From Sphingomonas sp. (GTDB lineage Bacteria; Pseudomonadota; Alphaproteobacteria; Sphingomonadales; Sphingomonadaceae), in assembly GCF_024508665.1 (NCBI RefSeq), contig NZ_JANINP010000003.1, forward strand, positions 124,001 through 188,000: a stretch of DNA of 64,000 nt, in the 5' to 3' direction. Below, piece by piece: positions 1 to 9,263 of this stretch. The notes below the pieces were generated by a model, which searched no databases, was not told where the DNA came from, and was given only the letters and a program-made list of their open reading frames with translations. Within the stretch, counting starts at the first letter, position 1; each line of letters opens with the position of its first letter. The position numbers and the translations under genes are program-made.

Positions 1-466
1 AGGCGGGATAGAGCACCATATGTCCGGCCGGCAGTTTGACCCGTTGTTCGCCGAACTGGTCCTCGATCACCAGTTCGCCGCCGTCATAGCTGTCGGGATC
101 GGACAGGAAGAGCGTCGCCGACAAGTCGCTTCGGATGCGGAAGTCGCTGCCGCGCCGGATGCGAATCGCACTGTCGACATGCGCGCCGAACGCGTCGCCG
201 CCGGCATAGCGGTTGAACAGCGGCGGATAGACTTTGAGCGGCAGGGCAGCGGCGACGAACACCGCCGCGCTCGACAAGGCGTCGAGCACCATCGTCCCCG
301 CCTCTCGCGCCGCCGCCGACTCTTCGGGCAATTGCGCGTTCTTCTTGGCAAGCGCCGATTGGTGACCCGAAGTCGCGTTGCCGTCGATCCACTCGGCCGC
401 GTCGATGATCGCGCGCATCCTGGCGACGCCCGCTGCGTCGAGTACATCGGGAATTGCGATCAGCAT
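1..466 (-). CDS. piuC: PKHD-type Fe(II)/2-oxoglutarate hydroxylase, PiuC/YbiX-like (partial)
   Basis: Iron- and 2-oxoglutarate-dependent dioxygenase of the PiuC/YbiX family, commonly found beside catecholate siderophore receptors; its substrate is not established. The visible 155 residues start [10 protein letters not shown] and contain the metal-binding HxD in [10 protein letters not shown], followed by the conserved [19 protein letters not shown] stretch. The distal His and the C-terminus lie outside the window, so the gene is cut by the edge rather than broken. Its ATG overlaps the stop of the Sel1 gene by 7 bases (ATGCTGA), so it is the third gene of the receptor operon and probably translationally coupled. 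Family assignment is firm; the role in ferric siderophore use is inferred from context. Confidence 0.88.
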   Translation of the reverse strand, partial: MLIAIPDVLDAAGVARMRAIIDAAEWIDGNATSGHQSALAKKNAQLPEESAAAREAGTMVLDALSSAAVFVAAALPLKVYPPLFNRYAGGDAFGAHVDSAIRIRRGSDFRIRSDLSATLFLSDPDSYDGGELVIEDQFGEQRVKLPAGHMVLYPA

Positions 467-1188
467 CGGCCCGCCCCGCGCTCGATCGCGGCGCGGCCGC
501 GCGCGCGAAAGGCGGGCACCGGCGAAGCGTCTAGAAACGCGGCGGCCTTGGCGACGAAGGCCGGGGTTGCCCGCTCTCCTGCGCGTTCGATCCAGCGAAG
601 CGCTTCCTCGCCGCGTCCCTTGGCGCCGAGCATGCGCGCATGGTTGAACATGCCGCGAAAATCGCCGCCCTCGGCTGCCTGCTCGTAGAGTCGCGCCGCC
701 TTGGTCAGGTTGCGCGCGACCACCCAGCCGTCCTCGTGGAAGCTGCCGACGAAGTTGATCGCCTTGGCATTACCCAATTTCGCCGCCTTCTCGAACCAGG
801 CGAGCGCCGCCGCTTTGTCCTCGGCGACGCCGTGCCCCAGCGCGAGCAACGTCGCGTAATTGTACATCGCCCAGTCGAGCCCGCGTTCGGCGGCGATGCG
901 ATAGCAGTCCGCCGCGCGGGTCTTGTCGACCGCGACGCTCCAGCCAAGATCGTAGCAGCGCCCGACCATGTTGAGCGCCATCAGATGACCCTGCGCCGCG
1001 GCACGGTTGAACCAGGCGAAGCCGGCCGCTTCGTCCTTGGCGACGCCATTCCCGTCGAGCAGCAGCTGGCCGTAAAGCGCCTGCGCCTCTGCCTCTCCGC
1101 TTTCGGCGCGTTGGCGAAGAGACGCCGCGCGCTCCACCGGATCATCGGGCAAGCGCGCGGCGTCGACGACGGACGGTTCTGCCGTCAT
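460..1188 (-). CDS. Sel1-like repeat (TPR-like) protein
   Basis: A 242-residue protein of Sel1-like repeats, alpha-helical units that serve as protein-interaction scaffolds. Repeats are visible as [71 protein letters not shown] and [15 protein letters not shown]. No clear signal peptide is present, so it is probably cytoplasmic. I chose the ATG that overlaps the TonB receptor stop as ATGA; longer readings run into the receptor. It sits between receptor and PiuC-like hydroxylase, an arrangement I believe recurs in proteobacteria. Its biochemical function is unknown. Confidence 0.85.
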   Translation of the reverse strand: MTAEPSVVDAARLPDDPVERAASLRQRAESGEAEAQALYGQLLLDGNGVAKDEAAGFAWFNRAAAQGHLMALNMVGRCYDLGWSVAVDKTRAADCYRIAAERGLDWAMYNYATLLALGHGVAEDKAAALAWFEKAAKLGNAKAINFVGSFHEDGWVVARNLTKAARLYEQAAEGGDFRGMFNHARMLGAKGRGEEALRWIERAGERATPAFVAKAAAFLDASPVPAFRARGRAAIERGAGRC

Positions 1189-3749
1189 CAGAACTTGAAC
1201 TCCACCGACCCGAACACCGTCCGCCCGGTAGCGATCGACGCGTAATGGCTGGTATAGACCTGGTTGAAATAGACCTTGTCGGTCAGGTTCTGCGCGTTGA
1301 CGCTGAGTTGGATGTTCCTGGTCAGCTTGTACGACGCGCGCGCATCGAACCGCCAATAAGACGGGATCATGCGATAGAGGACCTTGGTCGCCGGCGTCAC
1401 AGTGATCGCCCCAGTATTGGTCTGCGACGCGGCGCGATTGTCGGCATAACCGCCGAACTGCCGGTCCATGTAGAGCGCCCCGCCGCTGACCGAGAAGCGC
1501 TTGGTCACATCGACCGTGGTCCAGGCAGTAAACGAATTCTTCGCCGTTTGCGGTACTTGTTTGCCGTTATTGACCGACGGCACGAGGACAGTGGTCGCCT
1601 TGGCCGCTCCATTGGCCGCCACCGCGAGCGAGGTGAAACCGCCATCGATGATCTTGGGGTCGAGATAGGTATAACCGCCGAACACCGTCCAGCCGGGCAT
1701 GATCGTGCCGTTGACGGTCAATTCCAGCCCGCGGATGCGGGTCTTGCCCAGGAACGAGGGCAGGCCGTCGTCACCCGTCACGCGCGCATTGGCGATGTCG
1801 GTCTGGAAAATCGCGAGACCCAATCCCAGGCGCTCGTCGAACAGGCTCGCCTTGGCGCCGACCTCATAGGACTTGGTCTTCTGTACCTTCAGCGAGTCGA
1901 GGATCGCGAGGTTCTGATTGGTGACACTGGTCGGCAACGCATTGTCCTCGCGCCCTTCGCCCAACAACGTGTTGGGAGGCGTCGCGGCCGTCGCGTAGCT
2001 TGCGTAAATGCTGGTCTCGGGCGTCGGTTTGAATACCAGGCCCGCCTGCCAGTTGAACAATTCGTCGGTGCGGCCGAGCCGGAAGGTCTGGGTCGCGGCA
2101 TAGGTCTGGCCGGGCGTGGTCACCGATTTGAAGCGGTCGAACCGCGCGCCGAGGTTGAGGATCAGCTGTGGCGTCAAGGTGATCGAGTCGAAGCCGTAGA
2201 CGCTGATTGTGTTGGCGTCGTTCTGCGTCTCCTCGAGCGGCAGGGACTTCACGATCGGCGATAGCGTGGACGACGTGTCGCTCGCGTAATTGACCCAGGG
2301 ATCATAAGGATTGGGGTTGAACAGGCTGGTGCAATAATAACGGGAGACCGTCGCCGTGTTGCAGCGCGGGCTCCCCGTCGAGCCGGTCGACAGCGTTTCG
2401 ACGCCGGAGGAATTGAGGAAGCCGCGCGTGACGAACGTGCCGCGACGCGCCTTTTCCCAGGAGAATTCCGCGCCCACCGCGATGCTGTGCTTGATACCGC
2501 CGGTATCGAACGTCCCGTAGAGATCGATCTGATCGGTCAGCGCGTCCGAATAGCTGTAGCGCGTATTGGCGCGGCGCCAGACATAACCGCCGCTGAGAAG
2601 GTCGCCGCGCGTACCCGCCGCCCCGGTCGTCGGGTTGGTCGGCGCCGTGCCGTATACGTTGCCGGTGCTATCGTCAGGCAGCAGGAAAATATAGGCTTGC
2701 GTCGAGTGCGACCAGCGCGCGGTGTTGCGGATGGTGAGCGTCGGCGTCAGGTCGTGTTCGAAGCGGAGCGTCGCCTGATCGGCGGTCGCGTCGCGGAAAT
2801 CGCGGTCGACCAGCCCGTAATAGGTACTGCGGTCGACATAGCCGGTCTGGCCGCCTGCGGTGGTGATCCGGCCGAGCGCTGGTTGGGTATAGATGTTGCC
2901 CGAGCCCGGGGCGTTGGCGATCGTGTAGAGATAGGGGATGCCGCTGTCGGGCAATTCGTGGCTTTCCAGCCGGTAATAGCTCGCGGTCAATCGCGTCGCG
3001 GTGCCGAGGCCAATCGTCAGCGACGGCGCGAAACCCCAACGCCTTGCCCAGATCGCGTCGCGCCCGGCGAAATCCTGATCGTGCCACAGGCCCTGGATGC
3101 GGAACGCGACGGTCGGCGTGATCGCGATATTGAGGTCGCCGGTGATGCGCTTGTAATCGGCTTGGCCATAGCTTGCCGAGATGCTGCCGAAGGTGCCCGC
3201 CTTGGGCAATTTGGAGATGATATTGATCGTCCCGCCCGCCGATCCGCGCCCGCCCAGCGTCGAATCCGAGCCGCGAACGATCTGCACCGCATCGATCGCG
3301 AAGGTCTCGCGGGTCTGCGACGACAGATCGCGGACGCCGTCGACATAGATCGACCCCTGGCTGTCGAAGCCGCGAATGAAGGGACGATCACCGATCGGAT
3401 TACCCCCCTCGGCCGCGCCGAAAGTGATGCCGGGCACGGTGCGCAATGCGTCCTGGAGCGAGGCCGATCCGGTTTCCTCGATCACCTTGCTCGGGATCAC
3501 GACGATCGACTTGGGCGTGTCGACCAAGCGGGCCACGTCCTTGGGACCATTGGGTTCCGCCTCCGCTTTGATCAGCTGGCCATTGATGATGATGTCGTGG
3601 CGGCGATCCTGATCGTCGCCGTCGTCATTGGCCGGCGTCGGATCGGGTCCGTCGGCGGCAAACGCCGGATGCGCGGCAAAGGCGCCGACACAGGACAAGG
3701 CAAGGAAAGCCGGCTGCGCGACACGGCGCGCGGAGTTGTTGCGAGTCAC
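1188..3749 (-). CDS. TonB-dependent siderophore receptor (Fiu/PiuA-like)
   Basis: Outer-membrane TonB-dependent receptor of 853 residues. It has a signal peptide of about 31 residues (cleavage near AFAA/DG), a plug domain at about residues 65-170 (DTPKSIVVIPSKVIEE, RPFIRGFDSQGS, YVDGVRD) and a long beta-barrel ending in GSVEFKF with the usual terminal Phe. The plug and the downstream PiuC-like hydroxylase point to catecholate-type siderophores, as for Fiu and PiuA; the actual ligand cannot be read from sequence. It is first in a three-gene operon. A Fur-like palindrome lies about 55-70 bases upstream of the ATG, so iron repression is likely. Confidence 0.92.
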   Translation of the reverse strand: MTRNNSARRVAQPAFLALSCVGAFAAHPAFAADGPDPTPANDDGDDQDRRHDIIINGQLIKAEAEPNGPKDVARLVDTPKSIVVIPSKVIEETGSASLQDALRTVPGITFGAAEGGNPIGDRPFIRGFDSQGSIYVDGVRDLSSQTRETFAIDAVQIVRGSDSTLGGRGSAGGTINIISKLPKAGTFGSISASYGQADYKRITGDLNIAITPTVAFRIQGLWHDQDFAGRDAIWARRWGFAPSLTIGLGTATRLTASYYRLESHELPDSGIPYLYTIANAPGSGNIYTQPALGRITTAGGQTGYVDRSTYYGLVDRDFRDATADQATLRFEHDLTPTLTIRNTARWSHSTQAYIFLLPDDSTGNVYGTAPTNPTTGAAGTRGDLLSGGYVWRRANTRYSYSDALTDQIDLYGTFDTGGIKHSIAVGAEFSWEKARRGTFVTRGFLNSSGVETLSTGSTGSPRCNTATVSRYYCTSLFNPNPYDPWVNYASDTSSTLSPIVKSLPLEETQNDANTISVYGFDSITLTPQLILNLGARFDRFKSVTTPGQTYAATQTFRLGRTDELFNWQAGLVFKPTPETSIYASYATAATPPNTLLGEGREDNALPTSVTNQNLAILDSLKVQKTKSYEVGAKASLFDERLGLGLAIFQTDIANARVTGDDGLPSFLGKTRIRGLELTVNGTIMPGWTVFGGYTYLDPKIIDGGFTSLAVAANGAAKATTVLVPSVNNGKQVPQTAKNSFTAWTTVDVTKRFSVSGGALYMDRQFGGYADNRAASQTNTGAITVTPATKVLYRMIPSYWRFDARASYKLTRNIQLSVNAQNLTDKVYFNQVYTSHYASIATGRTVFGSVEFKF

Positions 3750-3803
3750 TCTTATCTCCCTTGGGAGACGCGCTATTGAGAGTCGTTCGCAGTGTCAACG
3801 CTA

Positions 3804-3820
3804 TTGAGAAATATTCTCAA
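3804..3820 (-). promoter_or_regulatory. Putative Fur box upstream of the TonB receptor
   Basis: The sequence TTGAGAAATATTCTCAA reads as inverted TTGAGAA/TTCTCAA arms around ATA. The central 15 bases resemble the 7-1-7 Fur consensus TGATAATnATTATCA at most positions. It lies 55-71 bases upstream of the receptor ATG, as expected for an iron-repressed promoter. It also contains the stop codon of the upstream RHH gene. The match is by eye only. Confidence 0.6.
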
Positions 3821-4074
3821 CTACGACTGTCGTTCGCTTGGCTAAATGCCCATGTCCGCAACGCGCTGGCGAGGTTTGGCGGATCGGCGGCGAGGATGCG
3901 CAACGCGTCGATCTCGGCGACCAAAGCGGATAGTGGCAAGGCACGAGCCTTCGCCGCCTCTTCGAGTGCTCGCCAGAAGATGGGTTCGAGCGTGATCGAG
4001 GTTTCATGCCCCGCGATGGTGATCGAGCGTTTTACCGGGCCTGCGAAGCCGCCGGGGGGTGGGTCGATATTCAA
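3817..4074 (-). CDS. Ribbon-helix-helix domain protein
   Basis: An 85-residue protein with a ribbon-helix-helix domain: the beta strand is in PVKRSITIAGHETSITLE and the helices follow in PIFWRALEEAAKARALPLSALVAEID. This matches the small alphaproteobacterial RHH_4 type; proteins of this type are often annotated as arylsulfate-linked, but I see no basis for that here. The only start in frame is TTG at 4072-4074; no ATG or GTG follows. The Shine-Dalgarno-like GGGGAGGGG upstream of it is part of a palindromic repeat. It lies downstream of cobT in the same direction with the repeat in between. DNA targets are unknown. Confidence 0.75.
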   Translation of the reverse strand: MNIDPPPGGFAGPVKRSITIAGHETSITLEPIFWRALEEAAKARALPLSALVAEIDALRILAADPPNLASALRTWAFSQANDSRS

Positions 4075-4078
4075 GAAA

Positions 4079-4178
4079 GCCCCTCCCCTTCAGGGGAGGG
4101 GTCGGGGTGGGGAATGTCTCGCAGAGCGTATCGCCCGTGACTGCCCCACCCCCAACCCCTCCCCCGAAGGGGAGGGGC
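4079..4178. repeat. G/C-rich palindromic intergenic element
   Basis: The element has two hairpins, GCCCCTCCCCTTCAGGGGAG... on the left and CCCTCCCCCGAAGGGGAGGG on the right, which also pair with each other across a 28-base centre through GTCGGGGTGGGG and CCCCACCCCCAAC. An almost identical copy is at 23763-23862. It separates cobT from the RHH gene. Confidence 0.85.
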
Positions 4179-4195
4179 TTGATGGAGCCCCATGT

Positions 4196-6022
4196 TCAAG
4201 GCTTGTCGAACAGCGCCGCGAGCTGCTCGATGATCGCGCCACCCAATTGTTCGGCATCCATGATCGTCACCGCGCGCTCGTAATAGCGGGTCACGTCGTG
4301 GCCGATGCCGATCGCGACGAGCTCGACCGGCGAGCGGTTCTCGAGCCAGTGGATCACCTGGCGCAAATGACGTTCGAGATAGGAGCCGCTATTTACCGAC
4401 AAGGTGGAATCGTCGACCGGCGCGCCATCGGAGATCACCATCAGGATCTTGCGCTCCTCGGGACGGCCGATCAGTCGATTGTGCGCCCAGAGCAAAGCCT
4501 CCCCGTCGATATTCTCCTTGAGCAGCCCTTCCCGCATCATCAGGCCCAGGCTGGGCTTGGCGCGGCGCCAGTGTTCGTCGGCCTGCTTGTAGACGATGTG
4601 GCGGATGTCGTTGAGGCGGCCGGGCTGCGGCGGGCGGCCCGCGGCGAGCCAGCTCTCGCGCGCCTGCCCGCCTTTCCACGCGCGCGTGGTAAAGCCGAGA
4701 ATCTCGGTCTTCACGCCGCAGCGTTCGAGCGTGCGCGCCAGGATATCGGCGCTGATCGCGGCGATCGAGATCGGCCGCCCGCGCATCGACCCCGAATTGT
4801 CGATCAGCAGGGTGACGACCGTATCCTTGAACTCGGTATCGCGCTCGATCTTGTAGCTCAGCGACTGCATCGGGTTGATCACCACGCGCGCCAGCCGTGC
4901 GGCGTCGAGCAATCCTTCTTCCTGATCGAAATCCCACGACCGGCTCTGCTGCGCCATCAGCCGGCGCTGCAGCCGGTTGGCGAGCTTGGTCACCGCACCT
5001 TGCAGATGAACGAGCTGCTGGTCGAGATACGAACGCAGCCGCGCGAGTTCCTCGGCATCGCACAGCTCGGTCGCCGCGATCACCTCGTCATATTGCGTGG
5101 TCCAGGCCCTATAGTCGAATTGCGGCGACAGGTCCGAAAACGGGCGGTTGGGCCGGACGGGAAGCATCCCCTCCTCGCCTTCGTCGCCGGCTTCGCCCTC
5201 GGCATCTTCGAACGATTCGTCGCCGGCCTCGGCACCTTCGCCCTCATCGCTCTCGGCTTCGGATTGCTCGCCGCGCGCCTCGACTTCGCCCTGGCCCTGC
5301 TCGCCCTGGTCGTCGCCTTCCTCGCCCTGATCCTGTTCCTCGTCGGTGCCTGCGTCGTCCGAGCCGCCGTCGTCGCTGTCCTCGGGAATCTGATCGCCCT
5401 CGACCAGGTCGAGGTCTTCGAGCATTTTGGTCGCCAGGCTGGCGAAGGCGCGCTGGTCGTCGAGCGCGAGGCGTAACGCGTCGAGATCGCCGCCCGCTTT
5501 CTCCTCGATCCAGTCGCGGACCAGATCGAGCCCCTCGCGCGCCACTTCGGGCGCCGGCTGGCCGGTCAGCCGCTCGCGCACCAGCAGCTGGATCGCGGTC
5601 GACAGCGGCACTTCGTCGCGGCTGCGCGCGCGCGTGATCGGGTCCGAGCGCAAGCGCATGTCGAGCGCATGGTTGAGGTTGGCCGAGATACCCGCATAGC
5701 CGCGCGACCCCAATGCCTCGACCCGCGCCGTCTCGGCCGCATCGAATACCGCGCGCGCCACCGCGTCGTGCGGCGCGTTCTTGAGGTGAAGCGCCGCATT
5801 GTGGAGCTTCAGCCGGAGTGCAAACGAGTCCGCGAAACCACGCGCCTCGGCGACCTGATCGGCCGGCAGCGTCCGCGCCGGCATCGGCACCTTGATATGC
5901 TTGCCCGACTGCGCCGGCGCATCGGCGGTGAACGCCAGTTCAACCTCGGCCTCTTCCGACAGCGCGCGCGACGCACCGCCGAGCACGGCCTTGAAGCGAT
6001 CGAGGGGAGTATCCTGCGCCAC
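4196..6022 (-). CDS. cobT: Cobaltochelatase subunit CobT
   Basis: CobT, with CobN and CobS, forms the ATP-dependent chelatase that inserts cobalt into hydrogenobyrinic acid a,c-diamide in the aerobic cobalamin pathway. The 608-residue product has a conserved N-terminal region, a highly acidic Glu/Asp/Gly-rich linker at about residues 200-290, and a C-terminal von Willebrand A domain with the MIDAS motif [11 protein letters not shown] near residue 404. I chose the GTG at 6022 ([14 protein letters not shown]) because it follows the cobS stop by 10 bases and is preceded by AGCAGG; a longer reading would run into cobS. The cobN subunit is not in the window. Confidence 0.92.
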   Translation of the reverse strand: MAQDTPLDRFKAVLGGASRALSEEAEVELAFTADAPAQSGKHIKVPMPARTLPADQVAEARGFADSFALRLKLHNAALHLKNAPHDAVARAVFDAAETARVEALGSRGYAGISANLNHALDMRLRSDPITRARSRDEVPLSTAIQLLVRERLTGQPAPEVAREGLDLVRDWIEEKAGGDLDALRLALDDQRAFASLATKMLEDLDLVEGDQIPEDSDDGGSDDAGTDEEQDQGEEGDDQGEQGQGEVEARGEQSEAESDEGEGAEAGDESFEDAEGEAGDEGEEGMLPVRPNRPFSDLSPQFDYRAWTTQYDEVIAATELCDAEELARLRSYLDQQLVHLQGAVTKLANRLQRRLMAQQSRSWDFDQEEGLLDAARLARVVINPMQSLSYKIERDTEFKDTVVTLLIDNSGSMRGRPISIAAISADILARTLERCGVKTEILGFTTRAWKGGQARESWLAAGRPPQPGRLNDIRHIVYKQADEHWRRAKPSLGLMMREGLLKENIDGEALLWAHNRLIGRPEERKILMVISDGAPVDDSTLSVNSGSYLERHLRQVIHWLENRSPVELVAIGIGHDVTRYYERAVTIMDAEQLGGAIIEQLAALFDKP

Positions 6023-6032
6023 GCGCCTGCTG

Positions 6033-7037
6033 TTACGCCTTTCCGACCACGCTCTCGGGCAGGTCCTTGCCGAACACGCGCTGATAATATTCCGCCACCA
6101 GCGCCCGCTCCGCGTCGTCACACTTGTTGAGGAACGACAGGCGGAAGGCGAAGCCGACGTCGCCGAAGATCAGCGCGTTCTGCGCCCAGGTGATGACCGT
6201 ACGCGGGCTCATCACGGTCGAGATGTCGCCGTTGATGAAGCCCTTGCGGGTCAGGTCGGCGACGCGGACCATGTTGTCGACGACCTGTTTGCCGTCGGGC
6301 TTGTCGTACTCGCCCGACTTGGCGAGCACGATCTGCGCCTCGACCGCGGCGGGCAGATAGTTGAGCGTCACGACGATGTTCCAGCGGTCCATCTGACCCT
6401 GGTTGATCTGCTGCGTGCCGTGATAGAGGCCGCTCGTGTCGCCCAGGCCGACCGTGTTGGCGGTCGCGAACAGCCGGAAATACGGGTTCGGGCGGATCAC
6501 GCGATTCTGATCGAGCAGCGTCAGCTTGCCCTCGGTCTCGAGCACGCGCTGGATCACGAACATCACGTCGGGGCGGCCGGCGTCATATTCGTCGAACACC
6601 AGAGCGGTCGGCGTCTGCAGCGCCCAGGGCAGCAGGCCTTCGCGGAATTCGGTGACCTGCTGGCCGTCCTTGAGCACGATCGCGTCGCGGCCGATCAGGT
6701 CGATGCGGCTGATATGCGCGTCGAGGTTGATGCGGATGCACGGCCAATTGAGGCGCGCCGCGACCTGCTCGATATGCGTCGACTTGCCGGTGCCGTGATA
6801 GCCCTGGACCATCACGCGGCGATTGTGCGCGAAGCCCGCCAGGATCGCCAGCGTGGTGTCGGGATCGAACACATAGGCGGGGTCGAGATCCGGCACGCGC
6901 TCGTCGGCCTCGCTGAACGCGGGCACTTCCATATCGCTGTCGATGCCGAACAGGTCGCGCACCTTTTTCATCTGGTCGGGCGCGTCGAGCAGCGTCGTCT
7001 CACGGCTATCTGGCTGGATGTTTGGGATGTCGGTCAT
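6033..7037 (-). CDS. cobS: Cobaltochelatase subunit CobS (AAA+ ATPase)
   Basis: A 334-residue AAA+ ATPase subunit of aerobic cobaltochelatase. Walker A is GYHGTGKST at residues 79-87, Walker B is ALVFDEYD, and a sensor-type [11 protein letters not shown] follows. Length and sequence fit the family. CobS and CobT assemble into a ring complex that powers the CobN metal insertion step. The gene starts at ATG with an upstream GAAGGA and is directly followed by cobT, so the two form an operon. A palindromic mobile-like element lies just upstream of the start; no cobalamin riboswitch was recognised there. Confidence 0.95.
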   Translation of the reverse strand: MTDIPNIQPDSRETTLLDAPDQMKKVRDLFGIDSDMEVPAFSEADERVPDLDPAYVFDPDTTLAILAGFAHNRRVMVQGYHGTGKSTHIEQVAARLNWPCIRINLDAHISRIDLIGRDAIVLKDGQQVTEFREGLLPWALQTPTALVFDEYDAGRPDVMFVIQRVLETEGKLTLLDQNRVIRPNPYFRLFATANTVGLGDTSGLYHGTQQINQGQMDRWNIVVTLNYLPAAVEAQIVLAKSGEYDKPDGKQVVDNMVRVADLTRKGFINGDISTVMSPRTVITWAQNALIFGDVGFAFRLSFLNKCDDAERALVAEYYQRVFGKDLPESVVGKA

Positions 7038-7062
7038 CGTCTATTCCTTCACGCGCCTCCTA

Positions 7063-7330
7063 GGGTGTGTATTCGCGGTGGGCAATGCCCTGGACGGAGC
7101 GGATTTTGGTGCAGGGCTAGAAGCGAGGAAGGAGCGATGTCGATGCATCGTGACCGACGAGCGTCGCCGCCATGCGCCAAAATCCGCCCGCCGCTTCGCG
7201 GTTGGGCAGGGAGGCGCGCTGGGCGTCGTCGCTTGCTTGCGCGTAGCTCAAGCTACGCGACCGCGCTGCGCTCCTCGCCAGCGCGCCTCCCTGCCCAATC
7301 CAGGGCATTGCCCACCGCGAATACACACCC
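7063..7330. repeat. MITE-like element with 32-bp perfect terminal inverted repeats
   Basis: Positions 7063-7094 and 7299-7330 are exact reverse complements over 32 bases, beginning GGGTGTGTATTCGCGGTGGG. Inside lie further inverted pairs: TTGGGCAGGGAGGCGCGCTGG near 7201-7221 with its complement near 7278-7298, GCGGATTTTGG with CCAAAATCCGC, and the small palindrome GTAGCTCAAGCTAC. No protein of credible type is encoded. It fills most of the 378-base gap between cobS and the SRPBCC gene. No target-site duplication is obvious. Confidence 0.8.
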
Positions 7331-7415
7331 ACGACGCGGCCATGGCGCGAAGTCGAGACGCGAATTGCAGACCCGATGTTCGAAAATTCGGCCCCGCCGT
7401 TCGTCGTAACGCGCT

Positions 7416-7889
7416 CTATTCGAGAAAATCAGCGAGGTTGGCGAGGGTGGAGGCGAGTCCCCGGGCGTGATCCTCGGCGGAGATTCCCGACGGAACATCG
7501 CGCGCCGTGATCGTCACTTCCGTGCCCTCCGGAACGGCTTGAAGCGTCCATGTCATCGTCATCGTGCCCGCATAGGCAGGATCGTCCGACTCGAAGCCGG
7601 CGGTCTGGACGACACGCTCGCCGGGGACAAGCTCGACCAGCCGCCCCTCGACCGTGTCCGCATCGGTGGACGTCTTGCCGGCCATGGCGTGCGCGCCGGT
7701 GAACGTCAGCGTCATGCGATAGCGGCCGCCCGGCCATGGCTCAAACACATCGAATTTCGCCGTCATGCCTTCCGGCGGTAGCCAACGCGCCTGTATCTTG
7801 GGGTCGATGAAGGCGTCGTAGATCGCCTGCGGGCTGGCGCGAATGATCCGGCTGCCGGTGTCCGTCCGTCCGGTCACTCTTCGGTCCAT
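7416..7889 (-). CDS. SRPBCC / AHSA1-family protein
   Basis: A 157-residue START-like protein of the AHSA1 (activator of Hsp90 ATPase homologue 1) type, a hydrophobic-pocket fold without a fixed enzymatic role. The N-terminal RIIRASPQAIYDAFIDPKIQ, RWLPPEG and C-terminal strand-helix ending LASTLANLADFLE are characteristic. Its ATG lies inside the end of the HxlR gene, overlapping it by 16 bases, so the two are probably co-translated; a GTG a few codons in is an alternative start. Pairing of AHSA1 proteins with small helix-turn-helix regulators is common. The ligand is unknown. Confidence 0.82.
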   Translation of the reverse strand: MDRRVTGRTDTGSRIIRASPQAIYDAFIDPKIQARWLPPEGMTAKFDVFEPWPGGRYRMTLTFTGAHAMAGKTSTDADTVEGRLVELVPGERVVQTAGFESDDPAYAGTMTMTWTLQAVPEGTEVTITARDVPSGISAEDHARGLASTLANLADFLE

Positions 7890-8572
7890 TTGGGCGGCAA
7901 GGGAAACAGCGTCACGAACCGCTCGGCAAGCGCCCGGTCCCCCTCAATCGCGACCAGTCCCAGCCGTTCGCCTTCCGCGATCGGCACGCCGCCATAGGTC
8001 AGCGCGGCAAATCCGCGCGGAGTCGAGGTGAAGACGACATCGGCATCGACCGGCTCGGCGCGTATGACCTGAAAGCTGCTATTGGCGAGTTCGGTCGTGA
8101 ATACCTCGTCGCCCAGGCGGAAGCCGATCCTGGCGACCATGCCCGCCGAGCGTTCGGCCGACAACATGGTCCGGAACGACAGCATCAGCGACGCCGCCGA
8201 CAGCGGCAGCGAGGGATCGTGCGCGGGCGATCGCGTCGCCCAGCGGCCGAGTTCCTGAATCGCTGTCTCGCTCTCATAGCCCCAGCGAGTCAGCTCATAG
8301 ATCTGGACCGAAGCCGGCGGCGGGAGCTTGCGCTTCTTGAGGATGCCGGCCGCCTCCATTCCCTCAAGCCGTTGCGTCAGGACGTTGGCGCTGATGCCGT
8401 TCAATGCCGCCTTGAGCTCACCGAAGCGGCGCCCGCCGAACATCAGCTCGCGGACGATCAACAGCGACCAGCGCTCCCCTACCAGTTCGAGCGCCATCGC
8501 GGTGCCGCATGCATCGTCATACCACCGTTTTTCTGACGTTTTTTCCTGCTTAGTCATTTTTTCTAACTTCAT
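7874..8572 (-). CDS. HxlR-family transcriptional regulator with C-terminal SCP2-like domain
   Basis: A 232-residue regulator. The winged helix occupies about residues 17-110: ACGTAMALELVGERWSLLIV, LMFGGRRFGELKAALNGIS and NVLTQRLEGMEAAGILKKRK. The conserved N-terminal Cys of the HxlR family, used for redox or electrophile sensing in YodB and HypR, is present in YDDACGTAM. Residues after about 125 resemble an SCP2-like sterol-binding domain, which many longer HxlR proteins carry. An ATG five codons later is a possible start. It faces the operon beginning at 8660 and precedes a SRPBCC gene, so it probably controls both units. The inducer is unknown. Confidence 0.85.
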   Translation of the reverse strand: MKLEKMTKQEKTSEKRWYDDACGTAMALELVGERWSLLIVRELMFGGRRFGELKAALNGISANVLTQRLEGMEAAGILKKRKLPPPASVQIYELTRWGYESETAIQELGRWATRSPAHDPSLPLSAASLMLSFRTMLSAERSAGMVARIGFRLGDEVFTTELANSSFQVIRAEPVDADVVFTSTPRGFAALTYGGVPIAEGERLGLVAIEGDRALAERFVTLFPLPPKWTEE

Positions 8573-8573
8573 G

Positions 8574-8588
8574 GTTGCTTTTTGTAAC
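8574..8588. promoter_or_regulatory. Possible HxlR operator in the divergent promoter
   Basis: GTTGC-TTTTT-GTAAC is a 5-5-5 imperfect inverted repeat lying directly in front of the HxlR start and about 70 bases upstream of the divergent operon. HxlR regulators usually bind short dyads beside their own genes. Only one copy is seen, so support is limited. Confidence 0.35.
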
Positions 8589-8659
8589 TATCGAGGTCAT
8601 AAAAGTCAAGTCAGTTGATTCGCCAGTCCATGGCGGCACCGTCTTTAGGGAGAGATCAG

Positions 8660-9097
8660 ATGACCAAGATGATTTTCGTGAACCTGCCCGTCGCCGATGT
8701 CGCCAAGGCGACCGCATTTTACGAAGCGATCGGGTTCGACAAGAATCCGCAATTCAGCAATGGACAGGCTTCCTGCATGGTCTGGTCGGACGCGATCCAT
8801 GTGATGCTGCTCGACCACGGTTTCTACCGGACCTTCACGTCCAAGCAGATCGCCGACACGCACAAGACCAGCGCCGCGCTGATCGCCTTGTCGCGCGACA
8901 GCCGCGAACAGGTCGATGCGATCGCCGACGCCGCGATCGCCGCCGGCGGACGCCAGACGCGCGACACCGAGGATGGGGGCTTCATGTACGCTCGCCCGTT
9001 CGAGGACCTCGACGGCCATACGTTCGAGCCGATCTACATGGACATGAAAGCGTTCTCCGCCGCGATGTCCGATCAACAAGAGAGCGTCGCGGCCTGA
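8660..9097 (+). CDS. VOC-family (glyoxalase/bleomycin-resistance-like) protein
   Basis: A 145-residue single VOC-domain protein starting MTKMIFVNLPVADVAKATAF, with the typical FYEAIGF turn, a MLLDHGFY metal-side strand and DLDGHTFEPIYMDM at the end. It belongs to the lactoylglutathione-lyase-like group seen beside SRPBCC/DoxX genes. The ATG at 8660 has AGGGAGAGATC before it; an upstream ATG reading has no such signal. It is the first gene of a tightly packed operon and faces the HxlR regulator. Substrate is unknown; detoxification of reactive carbonyls or related compounds is a reasonable guess. Confidence 0.85.
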   Translation: MTKMIFVNLPVADVAKATAFYEAIGFDKNPQFSNGQASCMVWSDAIHVMLLDHGFYRTFTSKQIADTHKTSAALIALSRDSREQVDAIADAAIAAGGRQTRDTEDGGFMYARPFEDLDGHTFEPIYMDMKAFSAAMSDQQESVAA

Positions 9098-9129
9098 GCG
9101 CCGCGCCCTCCTCCCCAAGGAGATTTACG

Positions 9130-9237
9130 ATGCCCGAACGTTTCCGCCCCTGGATTGCCGGCCTTTTCTGGTTCGCCGTGACCGGCATCGTCATCCTCGA
9201 CTATCCGGCGCTTGCCGGCATGCCGATCACCGCCTGA
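9130..9237 (+). CDS. 35-residue single-span membrane peptide
   Basis: A short gene with a strong ribosome-binding site, AAGGAGATTTACG, just before ATG. The product has a basic start (MPERFRPW), a hydrophobic segment (IAGLFWFAVTGIVILDY) and a short polar tail, suggesting one transmembrane helix. It sits 32 bases after the VOC gene and 26 bases before the DoxX gene in the same direction. It may act with the DoxX protein. No family is recognised. Confidence 0.6.
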   Translation: MPERFRPWIAGLFWFAVTGIVILDYPALAGMPITA

Positions 9238-9263
9238 TCACCACCGCTTCCAGGAGAGAAAGC

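Noticed and set aside
2487-3779. Plus-strand frame opposite the TonB receptor
   Set aside because: The receptor is certain from its plug and barrel; the opposing frame has no similarity.
7117-7332. Small frames inside the 7063-7330 element
   Set aside because: Composed of the repeat's own inverted arms; no start signal.
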